Shown: piece by piece, positions 52,054 to 61,390 of the stretch
Layout: each line of letters opens with the position of its first letter
Numbering within the stretch: the stretch's first letter is position 1
Assembly (NCBI RefSeq): GCF_021538675.1
Contig: NZ_JAJUKH010000003.1
Span: 1 to 64,000 of the forward strand
Reading direction: 5' to 3'
DNA from: Paenarthrobacter sp. AR 02
GTDB taxonomy: Bacteria; Actinomycetota; Actinomycetes; Actinomycetales; Micrococcaceae
DNA: 64,000 nucleotides
The notes under the pieces: model-generated
What the model was told of the DNA's origin: nothing
What the model saw: only the letters and a program-made list of their open reading frames with translations
Database searches by the model: none
Translations under genes and position numbers: made by a program

Positions 52054-52940
52054 CAGTTGTCCTTTCCTGGCCGCCAGATGGTGGCCACCGCAACGAAGGC
52101 AATAGCCAGCATGGCGATGAGATAAATGGTGCCCATGGCGCTGGCCAGGCCCGGGTCACCGAAGCGGATCATGGTGCGGTAGATCAGCAGGCTCATCGTT
52201 TCCGATGCCGACTGCGGTCCGCCGTTGGTTTGGATCAGGATGGTGTCAAAAGCCCTCGCAGCGTCGATTCCGCGGACCACCAAGGCAACAGCGATCACGG
52301 GGCGCAGCAGCGGAAGGATGATCCGGAACAGGAGCGCCGGAGCCCGGGCGCCATCCAGGCGGGCGGCCTCGAGCAGGTCGCCGGGGATGTTTTGGAGGCC
52401 GGCGAAAAGCACCAGGCACATAAACGAGGTCGTGAGCCAGATATCTGGAATGGCCACCGAGAACAACACAATGTTGGGGTCGGACAACCACCCGATCTGG
52501 TTGGGGTCCGACAGGATTCCGGCTTGGTGGAGGAGCGTTCCGATGAGGCCGAAGTTATCGATCATCAGGAACTTCCACAGGAGGCCTGCAACGATCGGGG
52601 CGATCATCAGGGGGTAGAGGAACACGGTCCGCCAGATCTGGGACTTCTTGCCCAGGGCAGTGAAGAGCAACGCCATGCCGAGACCGAGGGTGAACTCCAG
52701 TGCTACCACCACCACGGTGTAGCCCAGGGTCCGCCATCCGGCGCTGGTGAAGGCCTCGGAGGTGAATGCGGTGACGTAGTTTTGGAACCCCACAAAATCG
52801 CGGGGGCCGCCGGCGATGGGGGAGATCTTGAAGAAGCTGTCCGCCACCAGGCGGAAGAGCGGGTAGGCCACGAATACGGCCAGGAACAGTGCCGCGGGCG
52901 TCATCAGATAGAGGGCGAAGCGGCGATCGGAGATACGCAC
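52053..52940 (-). CDS. ABC sugar permease, MalF type (DFA importer)
   Basis: This 295-residue permease has six membrane segments and the EAA motif GDLLEAARLDGARAPALLFR. It starts 74 bases after the binding-protein gene and is coupled to the MalG-type subunit. Confidence 0.92.
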   Translation of the reverse strand: MRISDRRFALYLMTPAALFLAVFVAYPLFRLVADSFFKISPIAGGPRDFVGFQNYVTAFTSEAFTSAGWRTLGYTVVVVALEFTLGLGMALLFTALGKKSQIWRTVFLYPLMIAPIVAGLLWKFLMIDNFGLIGTLLHQAGILSDPNQIGWLSDPNIVLFSVAIPDIWLTTSFMCLVLFAGLQNIPGDLLEAARLDGARAPALLFRIILPLLRPVIAVALVVRGIDAARAFDTILIQTNGGPQSASETMSLLIYRTMIRFGDPGLASAMGTIYLIAMLAIAFVAVATIWRPGKDN

Positions 52941-53014
52941 GGTTTTCTTTTCTGCTGGTTGGGACCGCGGCCGGCACTGTCATTTGAGTGCTGATGGTGC
53001 CGGCCGCGGAGTCT

Positions 53015-54301
53015 TTACTTCAGGAGGTCCTGGATCTGATTCTTGGCATCGGCCAGGAGGGCGGAGGTGTCGCCACCGGCCACGGCCTTCTGCAGCAACG
53101 GGATCAGGACGGTATCAACGATCTGCTGCCACTTGGCGGTAGCGGGGCGGGTGGCCGTTGCCTGGCCGTTGAGGGTCTCGATGAGTGGCTTGAAGCTCTC
53201 GTAACCGGGCTGGTCCTGGTACTTCTGGAAGGCGCTGATCCGCGATGCCAAACCGAGCTTGGATTCGATTCCCTTGTCGTTGTAGTCGTAGGCGCACTTG
53301 ACGAACTTCTTGGCAGCGTCAGTGTTCTTGGTTGCCTTGGGAACGGAGAGGTACCACGGTCCCGGTACGCCTGCGACGCCGGCGCTGCCGCCGATCATTG
53401 CTGCGGCTCCCACCTTTCCTGCCACGGGAGCGTCGGCGGGAATCTGGCGGTAGGCGTGGGCCCAGAAGCGGGTCATGGCCGTCTTGCCTTGGTTGAACAG
53501 GTTCTGAGCTGCCGCCCAGTCAACCTGTGCTGCACCGCTCGGGGCGTCCTTGGCCAAGCTCACGTAGAAGTCCAGGGCTTCCTTGTGGGCGGCGTTGTCG
53601 ATGACCACGTTGTTGTCCTTATCCAGGACCATGGGGGAGCCGGCCTGGAGGACGTGGGCCAGCCATTCGGTTTCCACGGCGCCCTTGACGTCCGTGCCGT
53701 ACATGCCGTCCTTGGTGAAGAACTCGGAAATGTCCTGGTACTGCTTCCACGTCTTGGGCGCTGCGAGCTCGTAACCGTACTTGGCTTGGAAATCGGCCTT
53801 GTTCTTGGCGTCCTCAAACAGGTCCTTGCGGTACAGGATGATCTCGGCGTTGGTCCAGGCAGGCAGGCCGATGAAGTGGCCGTCCACGTTGGCTTCCTTG
53901 ACGAGCGCGGGGAAGATGTCCTTCTTGACGTCGTCGGTGAACAGTTCGTCGATGGGTTGGACGGCGTCCTTGAAGCTGGGCAACCAGACCGAGTCCAGGG
54001 CTGCTACATCGAAGGACACGTTGCCCGAGGAAAACTCGCTGGAAAGGCGGTTGAACATGCCGTCGTAGGGGAGTTCGACGAAGTTTACGTCGACGCCGGC
54101 GTCCTTCTTGCACTGTTCTGCGACGCCTGTGAGTTCAGCGTGACCACCCGCTTCGACCAAAACGTTGATGGAGTTGGATCCTCCGGATCCGCCGGACGAG
54201 GGTGCGGGACCTCCGGCGCCACAACCGGTGGCAACGAGTGCGACGGCGGTGCACAGCCCGCCGAGGGTGACGAGCTTGGAGATGGTGTTTCGAGTGGACA
54301 T
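53015..54301 (-). CDS. ABC sugar-binding lipoprotein (DFA/fructan importer)
   Basis: From ATG 54301 this has 428 residues. A lipoprotein signal ends in VATGC (Cys near 27), followed by a Ser/Gly linker and a family 1 sugar-binding protein (INVLVEAGGHAELTGVAEQC, PYDGMFNRLSSEFSSG). As the first gene of the operon it should capture the product of the divergent secreted enzyme. The ligand is inferred from context. Confidence 0.9.
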   Translation of the reverse strand: MSTRNTISKLVTLGGLCTAVALVATGCGAGGPAPSSGGSGGSNSINVLVEAGGHAELTGVAEQCKKDAGVDVNFVELPYDGMFNRLSSEFSSGNVSFDVAALDSVWLPSFKDAVQPIDELFTDDVKKDIFPALVKEANVDGHFIGLPAWTNAEIILYRKDLFEDAKNKADFQAKYGYELAAPKTWKQYQDISEFFTKDGMYGTDVKGAVETEWLAHVLQAGSPMVLDKDNNVVIDNAAHKEALDFYVSLAKDAPSGAAQVDWAAAQNLFNQGKTAMTRFWAHAYRQIPADAPVAGKVGAAAMIGGSAGVAGVPGPWYLSVPKATKNTDAAKKFVKCAYDYNDKGIESKLGLASRISAFQKYQDQPGYESFKPLIETLNGQATATRPATAKWQQIVDTVLIPLLQKAVAGGDTSALLADAKNQIQDLLK

Positions 54302-54368
54302 CGCTGTCGACTCACTTTCTCTTGAACGGAGTGGCAAAAACGGTGATGAGGTTCATTTGGGTGACAAA

Positions 54369-54385
54369 TCGTTTTGCCAAAACGA
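54369..54385. promoter_or_regulatory. Perfect 17-bp palindrome, probable LacI operator of the DFA operon
   Basis: TCGTTTTGCCAAAACGA is an exact palindrome about one central base (8+1+8), 68 bases before the binding-protein ATG on the minus strand. The size and the central CG-type symmetry fit LacI-family binding. An overlapping copy of the motif AACGACTTGGCA follows at 54381-54392. Confidence 0.75.
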
Positions 54386-54536
54386 CTTGGCAAAAGTGTA
54401 GGCCTCCAATATTTCTGGTGTCAAGGGTCACGTTGGCGGCAGATCCGGAGCGGATCTTGCCAAAATACTGGCCAGGACTTTGGCGTTGACAGCCCTCACT
54501 GCTGCTCTTAGTGTTTCTCCCAACCCCCCTTGGATA

Positions 54537-54548
54537 AACGATTTGGCA
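54537..54548. promoter_or_regulatory. Second copy of the operator-like motif, at the inulin fructotransferase promoter
   Basis: AACGATTTGGCA differs from the copy at 54381-54392 by one base. It lies 63 bases before the GTG of the divergent gene, so the same repressor may act on both promoters. Confidence 0.55.
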
Positions 54549-54610
54549 CGCTCGTGCCTGATTGCCACGCCGAGGTGCCGGGCTATGGACGAGGACTGAC
54601 AGGAGATCCA

Positions 54611-55963
54611 GTGGGAACTGGCAGTAAGCATGAAATGACCGACCCGGGACGCCGAATGCTCGTGGGGGCAGGGGCTGTGGGCGCGCTGGCTGCGGCCTTG
54701 AGCCTTGGAACATCCCCAAACGCAGAGGCCGCGGAGGAGACTAAAGGGGGTCCCTTCAACTCGCCGAACGCCTATGACGTGACGGCTTGGAAGATCAAAG
54801 GAAAGCCCAAGATCACGGCGGAGTCGGATATCGGTGCCGTCATCAATGACATCATCGCTGACATAAAAAAGCGCCAGGCGACACCGGAGACCAGGCCGGG
54901 AGCCGTTGTCATCATTCCTCCGGGGGACTATGACCTTCTCACCCAAGTGGTGGTGGACGTGGACTACCTCACCATCGCAGGTTTTGGTCATGGCTTCTTC
55001 TCCCGAAGCATCAAGGACAACGTCGACACCACGGGCTGGGTGAACCTGCAGCCGGGCGGCAGTCACATCCGCGTTCTGACGCCACCTTCCGCGCCCCAGG
55101 CATTTCTCGTGCGCAGGAACGGAAGCCCCCGCCTGTCCGGGATCGTGTTCAGGGATTTCTGCCTCGATGGGGTTTCTTTCACTCCGGACGCGAACAGCTA
55201 CAAAAATGGGAAGACCGGCATTGACGTCGCATCCGACAACGACTCCATCCACATCACGGGGATGGGGTTCGTCTATCTCGAGCACGCTCTGGTAGTCCGG
55301 GGCGCCGACGCCCTGCGGATCCACGACAACATGATCGCCGAATGCGGGAACTGCGTGGAACTGACCGGTGCCGGTCAGGCAACGATTGTCAGCGACAACC
55401 TGATGGGTGCCGGCCCCGAAGGCGTGACTCTTCTGGCCGAAAACCACGAAGGTCTCCTGGTCACAGGAAACAACTTCTTCCCCAGAGGACGTAGTCTCCT
55501 TGAGTTCACAGGCTGCAACCGCTGCAGTGTGTCTTCAAACAGGTTCCAGGGCTTCTATCCGGGCATAATGCGCCTTCTGAATGGATGCAAAGAAAACCTC
55601 ATCACCTCCAACCACTTCCGCCGGGGCGCGGAAGGGTTTCCGCCGTTCATCGACCGCACCAACGGACTCGATGACCTCTACGGTGTCATCCATACGCTGG
55701 GAGACAACAACCTCATCTCAAACAACCTTTTCGCTTACGACGTCCCGCCGAACAAGGTTGTCCCTGCCGGTGCCCAGCCGACCATCATCCTGATCGCAGG
55801 AGGGGACGGCAACGTCATAGCCACCAACCACGTGGTCAGCAATGTTGCCACCCAGCACGTGGTTCTTGACGGATCGACCACCCATTCGAAGGTGCTCGAC
55901 AGCGGAGCCGCCGCCACCATCACGTCATACAGCCAGGACACGGCCATCCGGCCCACACCCTGA
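54611..55963 (+). CDS. Secreted GH91 inulin fructotransferase (DFA III-forming)
   Basis: GTG 54611 with AGGAGA five bases upstream gives 450 residues. The N-terminus has GRRMLVGAGAVGALAAALSL, a twin-arginine-like signal, with a likely cleavage after AEA (about residue 40). The mature protein is a parallel beta-helix closely like known DFA III-forming inulin fructotransferases. It has the conserved pair Asp239 and Glu250 in HDNMIAECGNCVEL, proposed as catalytic in this family. It converts extracellular inulin to difructose anhydride III without hydrolysis. DFA I-forming relatives are similar, so the product should be checked. Confidence 0.9.
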   Translation: MGTGSKHEMTDPGRRMLVGAGAVGALAAALSLGTSPNAEAAEETKGGPFNSPNAYDVTAWKIKGKPKITAESDIGAVINDIIADIKKRQATPETRPGAVVIIPPGDYDLLTQVVVDVDYLTIAGFGHGFFSRSIKDNVDTTGWVNLQPGGSHIRVLTPPSAPQAFLVRRNGSPRLSGIVFRDFCLDGVSFTPDANSYKNGKTGIDVASDNDSIHITGMGFVYLEHALVVRGADALRIHDNMIAECGNCVELTGAGQATIVSDNLMGAGPEGVTLLAENHEGLLVTGNNFFPRGRSLLEFTGCNRCSVSSNRFQGFYPGIMRLLNGCKENLITSNHFRRGAEGFPPFIDRTNGLDDLYGVIHTLGDNNLISNNLFAYDVPPNKVVPAGAQPTIILIAGGDGNVIATNHVVSNVATQHVVLDGSTTHSKVLDSGAAATITSYSQDTAIRPTP

Positions 55964-55976
55964 CGGTTAACGCATA

Positions 55977-56024
55977 AAGCACGACGGCGGCCGGCCACCT
56001 TGGTGACCAGCCGCCGTCGTGCTT
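55977..56024. terminator. Bidirectional terminator between the IFT and usp genes
   Basis: Perfect 15-base arms (55977-55991 and 56010-56024) lie between two convergent stops and are partly extended inside by CCACC/GGTG pairing. Confidence 0.85.
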
Positions 56025-56032
56025 CCCGAACC

Positions 56033-56425
56033 TTAGTCCGCCTTGACCGCCAGCACGGGGCAGTCAGCCTCCAGCAGGATCCGCTGGGAGACGCTGCCCA
56101 TGATGAGCTTGCCCACCGGGCTGCGGCGGCGGAGGCCGATCACGATCAGCCCGGCGTCATGCTCATCAGCTGCGTCCAGTACTTCGGCTGCTGCGTCGTG
56201 GCCGCGGATGGGCTGCTTGATGACGTGCTGCACGCCCTGCGAAGCAAGACGTTCCTCGATGCTCTGGATGTCCGGCTCCTGGGCGTAACGGTTGTCCACC
56301 AGGGCGTCGCCCTTGGAGGAGTTGATGACCAAGAGAGTGTCATTACTCTTCTTGGCCTCGGCGATGGCCTGGGTCAGGGCCGCTTCGCCTTCCGGTGTAG
56401 GGACGTATCCCACCACGATGGTCAT
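56033..56425 (-). CDS. Universal stress protein
   Basis: This 130-residue UspA-domain protein starts [20 protein letters not shown]. It has the nucleotide-binding C-terminal motif [21 protein letters not shown] (checked in two parts: GLRRRS and GKLIMGS), so it probably binds ATP. Its ATG overlaps the tctA stop as ATGA, so it is the last gene of the tricarboxylate transport operon. The same pairing is common in actinobacteria. Confidence 0.92.
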   Translation of the reverse strand: MTIVVGYVPTPEGEAALTQAIAEAKKSNDTLLVINSSKGDALVDNRYAQEPDIQSIEERLASQGVQHVIKQPIRGHDAAAEVLDAADEHDAGLIVIGLRRRSPVGKLIMGSVSQRILLEADCPVLAVKAD

Positions 56426-58032
56426 GGTTTCTCCTGTTTCCGATGGGTTGGGATGGTGGCTTCCGTGGTGGTTGACGGCGGCACGGACGCAACGGTGTGG
56501 TCCGCGCCGGGTTCAGCGTCGTCGTAGCCAATGGGCATGGCCTTTGCCGGACGGCTGCGCCGGATGAGCTTGAGCACCAGTGGCCACGCCAGGATGATGC
56601 CGATGATCACATAAATTCCGACGGCGATCGGCTCACTGAAGAGCCCGGCCGGGTCGCCGGCACTGAGCTGCAGGGTCTTGCGGAGCTGGCCTTCCAGGCG
56701 AGGGCCGAGGATGACGCCCAGGATGAGCGGCAGGACGGGGAGCCCGAACCGCCGCATCATGAAGCCGAGTGCGCCGAGGACCAGCAGGATCACCAGGTCG
56801 AACGCCTGCAGGTTCACCGAGTAGGCGCCCAAAGTGGCGAAGAACAGGATGCCTGCGTACAGGTACGGGCGGGGGAGCTGCAGGAGCTTGGCCCACAGGG
56901 GTGCCAGCGGAAGGTTGATCAGCAGGAGCAGGAGGTTGCCAATGAAGAGGCTGGCAATCAACGCCCAGACCAACGGTCCCTGGCTGGAGAAGAGCTGCGG
57001 ACCAGGCTGGATGCCGTAGGACGTAAATGCTGCGAGCATCACGGCGGCCGTTGCGTTGGTGGGCAAACCGAGGGCCAGCATGGGAGTGAGCGTGCCCGCC
57101 GCCGCTGCGTTGTTGGCAGCTTCCGGCCCGGCCACGCCCTCAATTGCACCGTGTCCGAATTCTTCGGGGTGCTTGCTGAGGCGCTTTTCCGTGACGTAGG
57201 AGAGGAACGTGGGGATTTCGGCTCCACCTGCAGGCAGTGCGCCGAACGGGAAGCCAAACACTGTGCCGCGAAGCCACGGCTTCCAGGAACGCTGCCAGTC
57301 CTTCTTGCCCATCCACGGACGGCCAACCGGAATGATGTGCAGCGGAGTGCGGCGCAAATGGGCGGCTACCCACAGTGCCTCGCCCACGGCGAAGATGGCC
57401 ACGGCCACCACCACAATGTCCAGTCCGTCGGACAATAGCGGAATGCCGAACGTGAGGCGGCTCTGACCGGTGACGGAGTCCAAACCAACCAGGCCGATGG
57501 CCAGGCCCAGGCCCAGCGAGGCAAAGCCGCGGAGACGTGACTTGCCCAGGACTGCGGTGACGGCCAGGAGCGCCAGCATCATGATCGCGAAGTAGCTGGG
57601 CGAGCCCAGGCTGACGGCGAACTTCACAACGATCGGCGCGCAGACGGCAAGGAGGGTGGTGCCAATGGTTCCGGCAACGAACGAGCCGATGGCCGCCGTC
57701 GCAAGCGCTTGGGCGGCGCGTCCCGCTTTTGCCATCTTGTTGCCTTCAATGGCTGTGACCACGGATGAGGATTCACCCGGTGTGTTCAACAGGATGGAGG
57801 TGGTGGAGCCGCCGTACATGCCGCCGTAGTAGATACCGGCGAACATGATGAACGCGCTGGTGGGTTCAAGGGCATAAGTAACGGGGAGGAGCAGTGCCAC
57901 GGTCATGGCCGGGCCCAGCCCGGGGAGGACACCAACAGCGGTGCCCAGGATGACGCCGATCATGGCGTACATCAGGTTCATGGGAGTCAGGGCGGTGGAG
58001 AAACCGTCCATCAAAGAGGACCAGACGTCCAT
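56422..58032 (-). CDS. tctA: Tripartite tricarboxylate transporter, large membrane subunit TctA
   Basis: This 536-residue protein has about 12 membrane segments and the TctA landmarks [17 protein letters not shown] and [20 protein letters not shown]. It forms the transport channel with TctB for citrate or other carboxylates delivered by TctC. Its start overlaps the tctB stop by one base. Confidence 0.95.
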   Translation of the reverse strand: MDVWSSLMDGFSTALTPMNLMYAMIGVILGTAVGVLPGLGPAMTVALLLPVTYALEPTSAFIMFAGIYYGGMYGGSTTSILLNTPGESSSVVTAIEGNKMAKAGRAAQALATAAIGSFVAGTIGTTLLAVCAPIVVKFAVSLGSPSYFAIMMLALLAVTAVLGKSRLRGFASLGLGLAIGLVGLDSVTGQSRLTFGIPLLSDGLDIVVVAVAIFAVGEALWVAAHLRRTPLHIIPVGRPWMGKKDWQRSWKPWLRGTVFGFPFGALPAGGAEIPTFLSYVTEKRLSKHPEEFGHGAIEGVAGPEAANNAAAAGTLTPMLALGLPTNATAAVMLAAFTSYGIQPGPQLFSSQGPLVWALIASLFIGNLLLLLINLPLAPLWAKLLQLPRPYLYAGILFFATLGAYSVNLQAFDLVILLVLGALGFMMRRFGLPVLPLILGVILGPRLEGQLRKTLQLSAGDPAGLFSEPIAVGIYVIIGIILAWPLVLKLIRRSRPAKAMPIGYDDAEPGADHTVASVPPSTTTEATIPTHRKQEKP

Positions 58033-58535
58033 CAGAGGATTCCTTCCAGGAGCCCGGCCGGCAAAGCAATGCCCAGGCCGAGGTAGAAGCCGTAGAAGGT
58101 GAGCAGGGAGAGCGCCACGGAGATGATTCCGTCGCGGATGTACCGGCGGCTGCCCAGGGCAAGGACGCTGCCCCAGAACAGGACGGTGCCGGAGATGACC
58201 CAGCCGGCCCAGTCGATCAGCAGGATGTTCAGGAGGAATGCACCCGCCAACGGAAGGATGGTCTTCCAGTCCGCAGGATGGGTCAGGTCCACATCCTCGC
58301 CTTCTTCGGCTTCACCTTTACCGCCACGGAGAACGTTGATGGCCAGCATCACGGCGCAAATCAGGAGAATTCCGGCAACGATGAACGGGACCGTTTTGGG
58401 GCCAACGGGGTCTGACTTGGAGTACGGGGTTACCAGGCCGTTGGCGTCGAGGAAAACAAGGACGCCAACCACGCCGAGCAGGAGGGCTACCCCCAGCTCG
58501 GCGCGGCCTTTCAAGCCTGTTACTGCAGAGCTCAC
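58032..58535 (-). CDS. tctB: Tripartite tricarboxylate transporter, small membrane subunit TctB
   Basis: This 167-residue protein with four membrane segments starts at GTG, overlapping the tctC stop by 4 bases (GTGA). Small TctB subunits are poorly conserved; the gene order tctC-tctB-tctA and the membrane pattern support the call. Confidence 0.92.
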   Translation of the reverse strand: MSSAVTGLKGRAELGVALLLGVVGVLVFLDANGLVTPYSKSDPVGPKTVPFIVAGILLICAVMLAINVLRGGKGEAEEGEDVDLTHPADWKTILPLAGAFLLNILLIDWAGWVISGTVLFWGSVLALGSRRYIRDGIISVALSLLTFYGFYLGLGIALPAGLLEGIL

Positions 58536-59542
58536 GCCAGACCAAGCTTGGTGAGGACGTCCGCCACCCGCTTGTCCTGGTCGGTCAGGAAGGTCTTGAA
58601 CTGATCGCCGGTGACAAAAGCGTCCGTCCAGCTGTGGGTCTTCAGCGCTTGCTTCCAGCCCTCGGAAGCGTGCATTTTCTCCAGTGCGGCGATCAGGGAC
58701 TGCTTGTCGGCGTCGCTGATGCCTGGAGGGGCCACCACGCCACGCCAGTTGCTGAACACCAGGTCAATGTTGGATTCCTTCAGCGTGGGTGCGTCCACGC
58801 CGTCGAGCCGCTTTTCACCGCTGGTGGCGAGCACACGGACTTCGCCGGACTTGATCTGCTCGAGGTACTCACCGGCGCCGGAAGCGGCAAAGCCGAGCTT
58901 GTTGCCCAGGATGGCGGGCAGGAGGTCGCCACCGCCGTCGTAGGAAACGAAGTTGACCTTGGTGGCGTCGATGCCAACGGCACCGGCCAACTGCATCGGC
59001 AGCAGGTGGTCAGGTCCGCCGGGGGAGGAGCCGCCACCTACGGAGATGGATCCCGGATCAGCCTTCCAGGCCTTCACAAGGTCGTCGATGGTCTTATAGG
59101 GGGAGTCCTTGCTGACCATGATGGCGCCCGGCTCTTCAATCAGCTTTGCCAGGGGCGTGGTGTCCGTCAGCTTTGACTGCGACTTGTTGGTGTAGCTGGC
59201 TCCCACGACGCCCAGGCCCATCAACATGGCGAGATCGCCATTGCCCTTCTCATTGACTACACGGGCCAGGCCGACAGTGCCGCCGGCACCGGCGAGGTTG
59301 AAGACCTCGGTGTTGTTGGCGATCTTCTCGTCATCAAGGACCTTTGCCGCTGCGCGGGCCGTGGTGTCATAGCCGCCGCCGGGAGTGTTCGGCACCATGA
59401 TCTGGAGCCCGGTGATGGGTCCGGCTGCTGCTCCGGAGGTTTCCGAACCGGTGGAGCTCTTGCCTGTGGCACCGCAACCTGTGGCCATCAGGGCGAGGCC
59501 GGCGGCGACGGCGGCGACTCGCAATGCGCGGATCTGGCGCAT
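58532..59542 (-). CDS. tctC: Tripartite tricarboxylate transporter, binding lipoprotein TctC
   Basis: This 336-residue binding protein has a lipoprotein signal ending in MATGC (Cys near 23). The TctC fold features GLQIMVPNTPGGGYDTTARA and VGGGSSPGGPDHLLPMQLA, which bind the carboxylate ligand. It is the first gene of the operon, divergent from a sensor kinase/response regulator pair. Confidence 0.95.
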   Translation of the reverse strand: MRQIRALRVAAVAAGLALMATGCGATGKSSTGSETSGAAAGPITGLQIMVPNTPGGGYDTTARAAAKVLDDEKIANNTEVFNLAGAGGTVGLARVVNEKGNGDLAMLMGLGVVGASYTNKSQSKLTDTTPLAKLIEEPGAIMVSKDSPYKTIDDLVKAWKADPGSISVGGGSSPGGPDHLLPMQLAGAVGIDATKVNFVSYDGGGDLLPAILGNKLGFAASGAGEYLEQIKSGEVRVLATSGEKRLDGVDAPTLKESNIDLVFSNWRGVVAPPGISDADKQSLIAALEKMHASEGWKQALKTHSWTDAFVTGDQFKTFLTDQDKRVADVLTKLGLA

Positions 59543-59637
59543 GGTGTTCCTCTTCTCAGTTATGAATTCTGTCCAGGGCGGTCATCGTTGAGCCCCGGGA
59601 ACTGATGCTAGGCGGGGGCGTGACGGCAATCACTCTT

Positions 59638-59672
59638 GTGTTCGCAGTGATCTTTAAGTTCATTGCGTTCAC
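59638..59672. promoter_or_regulatory. Imperfect dyad in the tct/citAB divergent promoter
   Basis: Thirteen-base arms (59638-59650 and 59660-59672) agree at 10 of 13 positions, sharing GTGnnCGCAnTGA. They lie 96 bases before the tctC start and about 100 before the kinase start. This is a likely site for the CitB-type regulator. Confidence 0.5.
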
Positions 59673-59773
59673 GGACCGCAAGGTCCCGGAAGGGTCTGGG
59701 GTATAGTTCCCGTACGCCACGCGGAGCACCCCCAGCCAGCTCCGATCACCGGCACCACCTAAGGAACCGCACC

Positions 59774-61390
59774 GTGACTCGACGCAGAGGCATGTCCCTT
59801 GCAGGGCAATACCTGGTACTGCAGTTGCTCATTGTGTTGGCTGTCCTGGTAGCTGTTGTGGCGATTTCCCTGGCCCAATCCGCCGAAGCCTTCGAACGGA
59901 CTGAGGGGCGCAGGGCGTTGTCCGCCGCCGAAGCCCTGGGCAACAATCCCACCGTACGGGCACTCCTGCCCACGGCCGAACCACGTGGCGGTTCAGCGCT
60001 CCCGGCAGTTGCCGAGTCCGTCCGCACCGTATCCGGATCGGCGCACGTTGCCTTGGCCAAATTGGACGGCACCGTCATCACTGCCTCCGACCCCGGACTG
60101 ATAGGCCGCAAACTTCCCTTGGGTGAAAGCAGGGTCATGGAGGGCCGTGCCTGGACCGGTGTACTCAACGCCAACAACAGCGAAGTCCTCTCCGCCCATG
60201 TGCCGGTCATAGACGATTCCGGAACCATGATCGGCATCGCCTCTATCAGCCGCAACTATCCCTCCATGCTGGAACGCCTGGGCGACGCCGTGCCCAACCT
60301 GCTCACCTACCTGGGCGTCGCAAGCGTCCTGGGGGTTGCCGGTTCGCTCCTGTTGTCCCGCCGCGTAAAACGCCAGACACTGGGCATGGAACCCCGGGAA
60401 ATCACAGGTCTGGTGGAGAACCGCGAAGCCATGTTGCAGGGGTTGAAAGAAGGCGTTGTCGCGCTGGATCCCCACGAACGGATCACCGTGGCCAACCAAA
60501 GCGCCCGGCAGCTCCTGGGTCTTCCAGCGGACTGCGTCGGCAAGAAACTCCGGTCCCTTCATGTGGACCCTGCGCTGAAGACCGTCCTGACGCGCGACCA
60601 AGCAGACCCGGACCAGCTGGTGCTGGTAGGTGAACGGCTGGTGGTGATGAACCGGGTGGCCCTGCATTCGCACGGTCGAGACATCGGTTCCGTGACAACC
60701 CTGAGGGACCGGACAGAACTGTCCTCCTTGGAGAGCGAACTGGGCGCCACCCGTACGGTCACCAACACGTTGCGGGCGCAAGCGCATGAATTCGCGAACC
60801 AACTCCACGTCATTTCAGGCTTGATCCAGATCGGCGAATACGACTCCGTAGTGCAGTTCGTCAACGGCGCCACCGTGGAACGCACCCGGCTCAATGACGA
60901 CGTCACCAGCCGCATCCAGGACCCCGCGCTCGCGGCCCTGCTGATCGCCAAGACCAGCCTCGCTACCGAACGCGGCGTGGACGTGCACTTGGATCCTGAA
61001 TCCACTCTTTCGCCGGTGCCCGAGGAACTCTCCCGGGACGTCACCACCGTGGTGGGGAACCTGGTGGATAACGCGTTCGACGCCGTCACCGGGCGTGCGG
61101 GGGCAGCGGTCACCATCCTGGTGGCCGACTCGGTGGACGGCGTCGCCGTCACCGTGCGGGACAACGGCCCCGGCGTACCCTTGGATTCCGCAGAAGAGAT
61201 TTTCCGGCAAGGCTTCTCCACCAAGGATCCGGGGCCAGGAGACGCCCGGGGCTTTGGGCTGGCGCTCTCGCGGGTGATTTGCCGGCGCAGCGGAGGGGAC
61301 CTGACCGTGGCCAACGACACTGGTGCCGTGTTCACCGCCCGGTTCACAAAGCAGGATTCACACGCAAAGAAAGAGGCAGCGCAGCCGTGA
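59774..61390 (+). CDS. CitA/DcuS-type sensor histidine kinase
   Basis: GTG 59774 (AAGGA upstream) gives 538 residues. There is a first membrane helix at about 10-35 (YLVLQLLIVLAVLVAVVAIS), an extracellular PAS-like sensor (about 40-170), a second helix near 185-200, a cytosolic PAS domain, and the kinase core. The kinase core has the phospho-acceptor His in AHEFANQLHVISGL, the N box VVGNLVDNAFDAV and the G boxes DNGPGV and GFGLALSR. By position it senses a tri- or dicarboxylate and controls tctCBA through the next gene. Confidence 0.92.
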   Translation: MTRRRGMSLAGQYLVLQLLIVLAVLVAVVAISLAQSAEAFERTEGRRALSAAEALGNNPTVRALLPTAEPRGGSALPAVAESVRTVSGSAHVALAKLDGTVITASDPGLIGRKLPLGESRVMEGRAWTGVLNANNSEVLSAHVPVIDDSGTMIGIASISRNYPSMLERLGDAVPNLLTYLGVASVLGVAGSLLLSRRVKRQTLGMEPREITGLVENREAMLQGLKEGVVALDPHERITVANQSARQLLGLPADCVGKKLRSLHVDPALKTVLTRDQADPDQLVLVGERLVVMNRVALHSHGRDIGSVTTLRDRTELSSLESELGATRTVTNTLRAQAHEFANQLHVISGLIQIGEYDSVVQFVNGATVERTRLNDDVTSRIQDPALAALLIAKTSLATERGVDVHLDPESTLSPVPEELSRDVTTVVGNLVDNAFDAVTGRAGAAVTILVADSVDGVAVTVRDNGPGVPLDSAEEIFRQGFSTKDPGPGDARGFGLALSRVICRRSGGDLTVANDTGAVFTARFTKQDSHAKKEAAQP

